A DNA stretch of 64,000 nucleotides from Dehalococcoidia bacterium. Its GTDB lineage: Bacteria; Chloroflexota; Dehalococcoidia; Bin125. The notes beneath the pieces are model-generated. The model was given only the letters and a program-made list of their open reading frames with translations, was not told the origin of the DNA and did no database searches. Position 1 is the stretch's first letter. Every line of letters begins with the position of its first letter. The stretch covers positions 223,651-287,650 of the forward strand of contig JAJDWB010000010.1 of NCBI GenBank assembly GCA_022825855.1, in the 5' to 3' direction. The position numbers were made by a program, and so were the translations under genes. This document shows positions 38,990-45,780 of the stretch, one piece after another.

Positions 38990-40078
38990 ATGACCCCGCT
39001 CGCGCCGCGATGGCTTCAGACAGTCTCGGAGTTTGCCCTGCGCGCCATTGTGGTGGCCGGGTTTCTGATTCTGCTGGGGCTGGCGCTGGATCGCCTGCGG
39101 CTGATCTTCCTGCCACTGCTGGCCGCGTTGATCCTGACCTCGGCGCTGCTGCCGGCCAAACACATCCTGATGCGCCGAGGCGTGCCCAACGCCGTGGCGG
39201 CGATTGCCGTGGTTGTGGCCGGACTGGCCGCGCTTGGGGTGCTTGGATACTTCACCATCAGCACGCTGACCTCGGAGTTTGACGAACTCGAAGTCGACAT
39301 CGAGGCCGGATTCACCGAGGTGCTGCAGTCGATTGGCGACTGGGCCGGAGTGTCGGACGACGAGGTGGACGACGCGATTGACGATGTGCTGGACAGCGTG
39401 CGGGGCAATGCCGACACGATTGCCGGCAGCGTGTTCTCGGGCGTGCGGCTGGCGGCGGAAGTGCTGGCCGGCGTGATCCTGCTGGCGGTGCTCACATTTC
39501 TGCTGGTCAAGGATGCGGAGTCGATCCAGCGGGGGATCGCGCGGCGGCTGGGGCGCGGCCGGCGGCGAGATTTCCTGCTGCTCAGTTCGGGTCTGGTCGA
39601 CACGCTGGGCAAGTACTTTCGCGGGGTCACGATCGTCGCCTTCATGGATGCGATCCTGATTGGGATCGGGTTGGTGATCATCGGCATTCCGTTCGCGCTG
39701 CCGCTGGCGGTGCTGACCTTCTTCGGCGCGTTCATTCCGGTGATCGGCGCGGTGCTGGCCGGACTGGCGGCGTTCCTGATCGCGCTGGCGGCGGAGGGCG
39801 TCACGGCGGCGCTGATCGTCGGCGGACTGGTGCTGGCGGTGCAGCAGATCGAGGGCAACCTGATGGCGCCGTTCATTCTCGGACGCTCGATCTCGCTGCA
39901 CCCGATGCTGGTCATCCTGGCGGTCGCGACGGGCGGCGCGTTGTGGGGGATCATGGGCGCCTTCGTCGCAGTGCCGCTGACTGCGATCGCGGTGTCGCTG
40001 CTGGACTTCTTCACGATGTCGGGACGGTTCGCAGGGCGCAGACCGCGAACGCCGAATCCGTCATCGGCGGAGCCCTGA
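38990..40078 (+). CDS. AI-2E family / PerM-like permease
   Basis: A 362-aa membrane protein of the AI-2E exporter (PerM, UPF0118) family: about eight spans, a central extracellular/periplasmic helical region with acidic residues (VSDDEVDDAIDDVLDSV), and the family core TFFGAFIPVIGAVLAGLAAFLIAL followed by QQIEGNLMAPFILGRSISLHPMLVILAV. Members export AI-2 or act as Na+/H+ antiporters; substrate not known here. Start at ATG 38990 beginning the first amphipathic helix. It converges with the CaCA gene. Confidence 0.88.
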   Translation: MTPLAPRWLQTVSEFALRAIVVAGFLILLGLALDRLRLIFLPLLAALILTSALLPAKHILMRRGVPNAVAAIAVVVAGLAALGVLGYFTISTLTSEFDELEVDIEAGFTEVLQSIGDWAGVSDDEVDDAIDDVLDSVRGNADTIAGSVFSGVRLAAEVLAGVILLAVLTFLLVKDAESIQRGIARRLGRGRRRDFLLLSSGLVDTLGKYFRGVTIVAFMDAILIGIGLVIIGIPFALPLAVLTFFGAFIPVIGAVLAGLAAFLIALAAEGVTAALIVGGLVLAVQQIEGNLMAPFILGRSISLHPMLVILAVATGGALWGIMGAFVAVPLTAIAVSLLDFFTMSGRFAGRRPRTPNPSSAEP

Positions 40079-40093
40079 TTTCGGCGGACCCGC

Positions 40094-41110
40094 TCAAGCC
40101 AGCAGGAACAACAACGCGCTCGCGCCGGCATAACCGCCGACCAGCAGCGCGCCGTCGGGCGTCCAGAATCTGAACCGTCCCCGTGGGCGGGTCATGATCC
40201 CCACGATCACCACCATCGTCATCAGCACCGCGATCAGGCCGGAGATCACGTGTACCGACGACACGACCTCCCAGATCGAACCGTCGACGAATGCCAGGTC
40301 GTCGAAGAACAGCACGATGCCCATGTTGAACACGTTGCTGCCCAGCACATTGCTGATCGCCAGGTCGGGCGCGCCGATGCGCAGCGCAGCGAACGACGTG
40401 CCAATCTCGGGTAGTGACGTACTGATCGCCAGGAACTGCGAGCCGACGAAACTCTGCTCCCAGTGCATGTCCTCGGCGATCCGCTCGCCGACGTTGGAGA
40501 GCCAGATCGCCGCGCCGACAATCACCGCCGCGGAGACGGCGTAGATCAGCAGCGCGCGAGTCAGCGACGGACCTTCGGCCGCCTGCGCTTTGGGAGGTTG
40601 CTCGGCCTCAGTCTCAGCCTCCTGAATCTGCTGCGAGTGGCGGTAGATCAGGAACATCGCGGCGATGAAGACGAGCAGCAGCACGATCGTCATGGGACTC
40701 AGCGGCCAGTCCGCGGTTACGTCGGTCTCCGAGTAGATGAAGATGGCCAGGACGGCGAGGGTGATCAGCCCTGCGCCCAACCCGGCCGTCATCACCGACG
40801 TGCGCGTGACCGCATTCAGCACCGGTCCGTTCTGCCAGTAGATGTCGGCCAGGCCGATGATCATCAGGTTGAAGAGGTTGCTGCCAAACGCGTCGCCGAT
40901 GGCCAGGTCGGGCGCGTCGAAGAGGGTGATCGAGCTGATCCCCGTCGCCAGCTCGGGCAGCGACGTGGCAGTCGCCAGCATTACGACGCCGATGAACGTC
41001 CGCCCGAGGCCGGTGCGGTCGGCGACGTCATCGGCAGAGTTGGCCAGGAAGTGCGCCGCCAGCAGAATGATCACCGCCGAGGCGGCGAACTGAAGCCAGA
41101 GCAATGCCAT
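40094..41110 (-). CDS. Sodium/calcium exchanger family protein
   Basis: A 338-aa CaCA-superfamily exchanger (YrbG-like). The two inverted alpha repeats are clear: LATATSLPELATG with IGDAFGSNLFNL, and LAISTSLPEIGTS with ISNVLGSNVFNMG. About ten spans plus a cytosolic loop (QQIQEAETEAEQPPKAQAA) between the halves. It exchanges Na+ or H+ for Ca2+ or other divalent cations. Convergent with the AI-2E gene; downstream of the crotonase gene on the same strand across a family B repeat. Confidence 0.9.
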   Translation of the reverse strand: MALLWLQFAASAVIILLAAHFLANSADDVADRTGLGRTFIGVVMLATATSLPELATGISSITLFDAPDLAIGDAFGSNLFNLMIIGLADIYWQNGPVLNAVTRTSVMTAGLGAGLITLAVLAIFIYSETDVTADWPLSPMTIVLLLVFIAAMFLIYRHSQQIQEAETEAEQPPKAQAAEGPSLTRALLIYAVSAAVIVGAAIWLSNVGERIAEDMHWEQSFVGSQFLAISTSLPEIGTSFAALRIGAPDLAISNVLGSNVFNMGIVLFFDDLAFVDGSIWEVVSSVHVISGLIAVLMTMVVIVGIMTRPRGRFRFWTPDGALLVGGYAGASALLFLLA

Positions 41111-41131
41111 CGGCGTCGGTTCCGCTGGTTT

Positions 41132-41164
41132 CCTCTCCCCTGGGGAGAGCGTCGAGGTAAGGCG
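41132..41164. repeat. Palindromic repeat, family B copy 3 (short)
   Basis: CCTCTCCCCTGGGGAGAGCGTCGAGGTAAGGCG: the CTCTCC/GGAGAG stem is kept and the second half is degenerate. It fills the gap between the CaCA and crotonase genes. Confidence 0.55.
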
Positions 41165-42088
41165 CTAGTCCCAGCTTGGCTTCTCAGTGCCAGATGCGCC
41201 CTTCATCAACTCTCGGTCGTGCGGAGCGTTGGTTCGCGCGCCGCGGAAGTCGCGGAAGGGGCCGTCGCGCCACTCGAGCGCCGACTTGAGGCCGTCGCGG
41301 CGGACGCGCTCGCCCCACTCGCCGGCTTCGGGCCGGTGCTTGGACATCGCCTCGACGTCGGTGCCCGAGATCATGGCGGTCTTGTAGCCCTGAATCTCGT
41401 AGGCGCGGTTGACCGAGCGCTTGGAGTACATCAGCAGGTGGTTGTCGATGTGGCCCATGCGCTGGGCGAACTCCATGGTGAACTCGTCCAGGTCGTCGGC
41501 CGGCAGCGCGTAGTTGGCCCAGCCCCAGCGGTACATGTCCGCGCCCGAGTGCGGGTCGCCGAGGTAGGCGAACTCGCGGGCCTTGGCCTGGGGCAGATGC
41601 CAGGGCGCCCACATGGCGTCCATGGTGCCCATGGCGCGGACCGGCGGGTAGCCGACCTGGCAGTCGTCGGCGATGATGCGCAAGTCGCAGGCGGAGGCGA
41701 GCTCGGTGGCGCCCGCGAGGCAGTAGCCGTGGATCTGGCCGATGACCGGCTTGGCCAGCTCCCAGATGATGAAGTTGCCCATCACGGCATGGCGCGACCA
41801 GTCGTAGTGCTGGGGGTGAGTGGTGCCGGTGTCGGGCAGGCCGGTCCACTCGTTGGTGTGCGGGTTGGCCAGGTCGGGCGAGGGCTGGAGGTCGTAGCCG
41901 GCGGAGAAGGCGCGGCCCGCGCCCTTGATGATGATCACGCCGATCCCGGAATCGGCCTCGGCCGCCTTGAGCGCGTGGAACATCTCGCCGCGCAATTCGT
42001 TGGAGAGCGCATTGAGCTTTTCGGGGCGGTTGAGTGTCACCGTCGCCACACGGCCGTCGGTGTCGTAGAGGATGTTGTCGTAAGTCAT
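41165..42088 (-). CDS. Enoyl-CoA hydratase/isomerase family, one catalytic Glu replaced
   Basis: A 307-aa crotonase-fold enzyme. VATVTLNRPEKLNALS, KGAGRAFSAGYDL (oxyanion hole) and GYCLAGATELASACDLRIIADD are typical. The first catalytic Glu is kept (ATEL), but the second, in the family's QPE position, reads YPPVRA, so a two-glutamate hydratase mechanism is unlikely. The C-terminal ~50 residues extend beyond the standard length (HRPEAGEWGERVRRDGLKSALEWRDGPFRDFRG). Substrate unknown. The upstream 344 bp hold phased direct repeats. Confidence 0.8.
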   Translation of the reverse strand: MTYDNILYDTDGRVATVTLNRPEKLNALSNELRGEMFHALKAAEADSGIGVIIIKGAGRAFSAGYDLQPSPDLANPHTNEWTGLPDTGTTHPQHYDWSRHAVMGNFIIWELAKPVIGQIHGYCLAGATELASACDLRIIADDCQVGYPPVRAMGTMDAMWAPWHLPQAKAREFAYLGDPHSGADMYRWGWANYALPADDLDEFTMEFAQRMGHIDNHLLMYSKRSVNRAYEIQGYKTAMISGTDVEAMSKHRPEAGEWGERVRRDGLKSALEWRDGPFRDFRGARTNAPHDRELMKGASGTEKPSWD

Positions 42089-42207
42089 GGCCTGGTCCTT
42101 CGAGGTGCCTGGGAATCGAAATCGAGTATACGGGCGGGTTCAGGAGGGAAATTTCGGGGCAGCGGGGTGAATTTGCCGTTGTGGACAGGGAATTCGTGCG
42201 GCGGGAT

Positions 42208-42246
42208 GTCAGATTTGGTCAGATTTGGGTGGAACGGGTCAGATTT
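42208..42246. promoter_or_regulatory. Three helically phased GTCAGATTT direct repeats
   Basis: GTCAGATTT occurs at 42208, 42218 and 42238, spacings of exactly 10 and 20 bp, so all copies face the same side of the helix. They lie 120-158 bp upstream of the crotonase start (minus strand) in a 344-bp non-coding stretch (42089-42432) in which I see no convincing gene. Candidate activator or repressor sites. Confidence 0.5.
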
Positions 42247-42432
42247 TGTCACGCTGGGGGTGGAAATGGGTGCGTGAGGATGGGTGGTGATTGGGTCGGT
42301 CGGATGGGAGTTCGCGGTCATGTGAGGCCCTTAAGCCGGTGGTCTCGTCGTTTCAGGCACTTGATCGTACCAGAACATGTTAGCTAGTGGGGTCGAGAAA
42401 CTGGGTGTGATTTGAAGGTCACATGGGGCCGG

Positions 42433-43233
42433 CTAGTCGGCGACCTCGATCAGGATGCGGCAGTGATCGGATGGACCCCAGTCTTCGGGGCTGACGCCAT
42501 TCAGCGCGCGCACCTCGACACGCTCCGCGATGTTGCGGGTGGCGAACACGTAGTCAAGCTGTTGCGATGCGTTCGCCGGCTCCCGTTCGGCCGGCAGGTA
42601 GAACGTCGCCACGTCTTGGGGGTAACGAGGCTCCGGAGGTTGGCGCCCGCCGTCCGGCGCGTGGGGGCCGACGCAGGGCAGGTCCAGCGAGTCCATGCGC
42701 GTGAAGATCGACGTGGACCGGCGCCAGGCATTGAGGTCGCCGGCGGCAATCAGCCGCGTGCGTTTGCCCACCAGCCGCGACAGGTCGGAAATCAGTCGAT
42801 GCGCCGATCCAACCCAGGCATTGTGGGACGGTCGTCCGGATTCCGCAGTCCAGCCCTCGGATGCCGAGTACATCGAGACGACCGTCAACGGCTCGCCTTC
42901 GGCCGGGGTCACCACCGCAGCAGCCAGCGTGCCCGGCCGGCTGACCGCGAAGTCGTGGTAGCCCGCCTCGGGTATGGACTTGCCTTCGATCCAGCGAATG
43001 CTCATATCCGCCCGTTCTCTTAGGACGACGACGGCCGCCTTCCAATCGCGCTTGACCCCGACTCCCGCCGTGTTCCACGGTCCCGGATCAATGTCAACGA
43101 GGTCAGCGATCGAATCTCGCGGACGCCGAGCCTCCTGCAGCAGCGCCACGTCGACCTCCCGCGCCTCGAGCATCTCGACGATCAGGTCCCAGGGCGCGGT
43201 GCGACCGGCGATGTTCCAGCTGACAATCTTCAC
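42433..43233 (-). CDS. Endonuclease/exonuclease/phosphatase family protein
   Basis: A 266-aa EEP-fold protein. KIVSWNIAGRT, VDVALLQEAR (metal-binding Glu), LIAAGDLNAWRR (catalytic Asp-x-Asn) and WGPSDHCRILIEV (final Asp-His) are the four standard motifs, all intact. It could act on DNA, RNA or phospho-compounds; no signal peptide, so cytosolic. Divergent from the second crotonase across 52 bp. Confidence 0.85.
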   Translation of the reverse strand: MKIVSWNIAGRTAPWDLIVEMLEAREVDVALLQEARRPRDSIADLVDIDPGPWNTAGVGVKRDWKAAVVVLRERADMSIRWIEGKSIPEAGYHDFAVSRPGTLAAAVVTPAEGEPLTVVSMYSASEGWTAESGRPSHNAWVGSAHRLISDLSRLVGKRTRLIAAGDLNAWRRSTSIFTRMDSLDLPCVGPHAPDGGRQPPEPRYPQDVATFYLPAEREPANASQQLDYVFATRNIAERVEVRALNGVSPEDWGPSDHCRILIEVAD

Positions 43234-43285
43234 CGCCGCCGACCTCCGCTAGATTGCTTGACGAGCCGATCTGCCGAGGACAATC

Positions 43286-44089
43286 ATGCCAGACCTCACG
43301 ACCGACACTGTCACGTTTGAGCTTTCGGACCGCATTGCGACGGTGACGCTGAATCGTCCGGAGGCGATGAACGCGCTGGATCCGGAGACGATTGCCTCGC
43401 TGGCGGATATCTGGGTGGAGATTCGCGACAACCCGGAGATCTGGGTCGGGATCGTGACCGGAGCGGGGGAGCGGGCGTTCTGCGCGGGGGCGGACCTGAA
43501 GAAGACGATTCCCACGCGGCCGGGGGCGCAGGGCGTGAACTGGCCGGTGTTTCAGCCCTCGCTGCGCAGCACGATCGACGGCGGGATGCAGATCTGGAAG
43601 CCGATGATCGCCGCCGTCAACGGCTACTGCCTGGCCGCCGGTCTGACCCTACTCTCGGCCTGCGATCTGCGGATTGCGGCTGAGCATGCGCAGTTCGGTC
43701 TGCCGGAGGTGATTCGCGGGATTGTGCCGACGCTCGGCGCGACGCAGCGGCTGACGCGGCAGTTGCCCTGGTCGGTGGCGATGGAGCTGCTGTTGATGGG
43801 CGAGCACATCGACGCGCAGCGGGCGCTCTCGGTGGGGCTGGTCAATCGGGTCGTGCCGGCCGACGAGGTCATGCCGACGGCCCGCGCCTGGGCGGAGAAA
43901 CTGACGGCCGGCGCGCCGTTAACGCAGCGGGCGATCAAGGAGTCGGCGGTGCGCGGGTTGTCGTTGCCGATCGACGAGGGGATCCGGTTGGAGGAGTTGC
44001 TCTCGGCGCACATCCGCAAGACGGACGACTTCAAGGAGGGCCCGCAGGCGTTCGCCGAGAAGCGTCCGCCGGTGTATCGGGGGAACTGA
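43286..44089 (+). CDS. Enoyl-CoA hydratase/isomerase family, other catalytic Glu replaced
   Basis: A 267-aa crotonase. IATVTLNRPEAMNALDPE, GAGERAFCAGADLKK, AAVNGYCLAAGLTLLSACDLRIAAEHAQFGLPEVIRGIVP are typical. The first catalytic Glu position reads TLL instead of CEL, while the second is kept (LPEV), the mirror image of the crotonase at 41165-42088. It resembles carnitinyl- or methylglutaconyl-type members with one Glu, or an isomerase. Start has GAGGA six bases upstream. It converges with hicA. Confidence 0.85.
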   Translation: MPDLTTDTVTFELSDRIATVTLNRPEAMNALDPETIASLADIWVEIRDNPEIWVGIVTGAGERAFCAGADLKKTIPTRPGAQGVNWPVFQPSLRSTIDGGMQIWKPMIAAVNGYCLAAGLTLLSACDLRIAAEHAQFGLPEVIRGIVPTLGATQRLTRQLPWSVAMELLLMGEHIDAQRALSVGLVNRVVPADEVMPTARAWAEKLTAGAPLTQRAIKESAVRGLSLPIDEGIRLEELLSAHIRKTDDFKEGPQAFAEKRPPVYRGN

Positions 44090-44097
44090 GCAACACT

Positions 44098-44307
44098 CTA
44101 CGTGCGTCTGAACTCGGACCAATCAAGCCCCAGATCTCGCACAATCGCTCTCACTGTGCCAGGTTTGAGGTCTCTGGAACCCCAGTTGGGAACCAAGGTC
44201 TTGCGGCGATTCACAGGATTACGCCAGAGCTCGTGAGAGCCCTGCCCTTGACGGTCGAAGTCGCAGCCAAGCCTGCGGAGTTTCCGGGCGACCTCCCGAT
44301 ACCTCAA
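44098..44307 (-). CDS. hicA: HicA-family mRNA interferase toxin
   Basis: A 69-aa double-stranded-RNA-binding-fold toxin. MRYREVARKLRRLGCDFDRQGQGSHELWR carries the catalytic H25 of the GSHEL motif, and the lysine-poor C-terminus (KPGTVRAIVRDLGL) is normal. HicA cleaves mRNA when freed from HicB. Its ATG overlaps the hicB stop by 4 bp, so the antitoxin is made first. Confidence 0.9.
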   Translation of the reverse strand: MRYREVARKLRRLGCDFDRQGQGSHELWRNPVNRRKTLVPNWGSRDLKPGTVRAIVRDLGLDWSEFRRT

Positions 44308-44540
44308 GCAGCGACCATGATCTCCCCAGCCTGACAGAGCTCGGGGGGCAGCTCATCGCCGTGCTCCTTGCACGAAGCGATGTACGCAGCCGCATTGCCT
44401 TCCAGGTTGAACAGCGCCTCCTCGGGCGTTTCTCCCCAGGCGCGACAACCCGGCAACACTGGACATTCGGCGAGGTACATATCCTCTGTGTCCTCCGATG
44501 GCCCTCGAATCGTGTATGGCAATCGGTACTCAGTCGCCAC
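44304..44540 (-). CDS. hicB: HicB-family antitoxin
   Basis: A 78-aa antitoxin with the partially degraded RNase H-like fold: YLPYTI-like opening strand (EYRLPYTIRG), then MYLAECPVLPGCRAWGETPEEALFNLEGNAAAYI, the HicB hallmark. No DNA-binding C-terminal domain is present, so repression must depend on another region or a different mechanism. Upstream partner of hicA. Confidence 0.9.
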   Translation of the reverse strand: MATEYRLPYTIRGPSEDTEDMYLAECPVLPGCRAWGETPEEALFNLEGNAAAYIASCKEHGDELPPELCQAGEIMVAA

Positions 44541-44544
44541 GTTG

Positions 44545-44640
44545 TGCTCCGATCTTCCGCTTCACCAACTCAAACACCACGATACCTGTTCGACGCCCGA
44601 TCACGGCCTCTCGCGAGCAGGCCTTAACCTGATCGGAGCA
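44545..44640. promoter_or_regulatory. Long-spaced inverted repeat and palindrome between hicB and LLM gene
   Basis: TGCTCCGATC (44545-44554) recurs inverted as GATCGGAGCA (44631-44640), 76 bp apart, bracketing the divergent intergenic region of hicBA and the LLM gene. Inside, GGCCT-CTCGCGAG-C-AGGCC (44605-44623) is a near-perfect palindrome. Both look like regulator sites for a divergent promoter. Confidence 0.45.
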
Positions 44641-44662
44641 ATCCACACAGGAGCGGACCTCA

Positions 44663-45610
44663 ATGACCATGCGGATGACGTTCGGGGCGCAGATTCCCGG
44701 CAACTCGACTGATTTCTCGTTAATGCGGGATGTGGCGCAGACGATGGATGCGACGCGCTGGCACTCGGCCTGGACATACGACCACTTCGTGCCGCCGCTG
44801 GCGTTCATGGACGAGACGCAGGACTCGCTGGAGGGCTGGATGTCGCTGGCCGCGATCGGCGAGGCGACATCGAACCTGATGCTGGGCACGCTGGTCTCGG
44901 GCGTGACCTATCGCAATCCCGGGCTGCTGGCCAAGATGACGGCGACGCTGGACCACAACACGGGCGGCCGGGCGATCCTGGGTCTGGGCGCGGCCTGGCA
45001 CGAACGCGAGCACGAGGCCTACGGCTGGGACTTCCCCGAGCTGCGGGAACGCTCGGACCGGCTCGAGGAGGCGACGGCGCTGATCCGCGCCCTGTTTCAC
45101 ACGGATGGCACGGTGAATCACGAGGGAAAGTACTACAAGCTGGGCAACGCACCGTTTGCGCCGCGCGTGCATCCGGACCATCCGGGCGGATTCATCCAGA
45201 TCATGATCGGCGGCAACGGCGAGCGGCGCACGCTGCGCACGCTGGCGCGGCACGGCGACATCTGCAACGTGCGGGGCACGCCGGAGGAAGTGGCGCACAA
45301 GATCGGCGTGATTCACCGGCACTGCGAGAACGCGGGTCGGGATCCCTCGGAGATCGTGCTGACCACGGTGATGCGTCCGGCGCTGGTGACCGAGCAGCAC
45401 AAGATCGACCGGCTGCGCCAGATTCACGGCGCGGACATGCCGGAGGAGCAGCACGCGCGCCTGCCGATCGGTCCGGCCGAGCACCTGGTCGGCCTGTTCC
45501 AGGAATACGAGGCGGTGGGGATCACCGGCTTCGTATTCGAGTCGATCCCGAACAATCCGCGGCTCTACGAGCAGTTCGACGCCGAAGTGCTGAGCGCCTT
45601 CGACGACTGA
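44663..45610 (+). CDS. LLM-class F420-dependent oxidoreductase
   Basis: A 315-aa luciferase-like enzyme of the F420-using subgroup: MRMTFGAQIPGNSTDF, WHSAWTYDHFVPP, MLGTLVSGVTYRNPGLLAKMTATLDHNTGGRAILGLGAAWHEREHEAYGWDFP (the last part is the F420-family signature). Substrate unknown. GGAG lies nine bases before ATG 44663. It is divergent from hicB and 170 bp upstream of the fused binding protein. Confidence 0.85.
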   Translation: MTMRMTFGAQIPGNSTDFSLMRDVAQTMDATRWHSAWTYDHFVPPLAFMDETQDSLEGWMSLAAIGEATSNLMLGTLVSGVTYRNPGLLAKMTATLDHNTGGRAILGLGAAWHEREHEAYGWDFPELRERSDRLEEATALIRALFHTDGTVNHEGKYYKLGNAPFAPRVHPDHPGGFIQIMIGGNGERRTLRTLARHGDICNVRGTPEEVAHKIGVIHRHCENAGRDPSEIVLTTVMRPALVTEQHKIDRLRQIHGADMPEEQHARLPIGPAEHLVGLFQEYEAVGITGFVFESIPNNPRLYEQFDAEVLSAFDD

Positions 45611-45710
45611 CGCGGTAACCATCGTTGCCGCCAGACTGTCGAGCGAATCACGGTTCGCCGGGTCTGTGCGTGCGCCTTCGCAGGCGGGTGGTTCGGCTAT
45701 CGACGGTAAG

Positions 45711-45728
45711 GATTACTGATCGATAATC
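45711..45728 (+). promoter_or_regulatory. Operator-like palindrome over a -10-like GATAAT
   Basis: GATTACTGATCGATAATC is an imperfect 18-bp palindrome (outer GATTA/TAATC). It contains GATAAT (45722-45727), a -10-like hexamer 53 bp before the start of the fused binding-protein gene; a clear -35 is not seen. Confidence 0.4.
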
Positions 45729-45780
45729 TGGAAGCCACGCAGGTCAGGAATCCGACGCGAAGCAGGAAAGCTGGTGCGAG

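Noticed and set aside
42085..42321. 78-aa minus-strand ORF over the phased repeats
   Set aside because: Proline/Thr-rich product arising from the repeats, no ribosome-binding site, overlaps the crotonase start.
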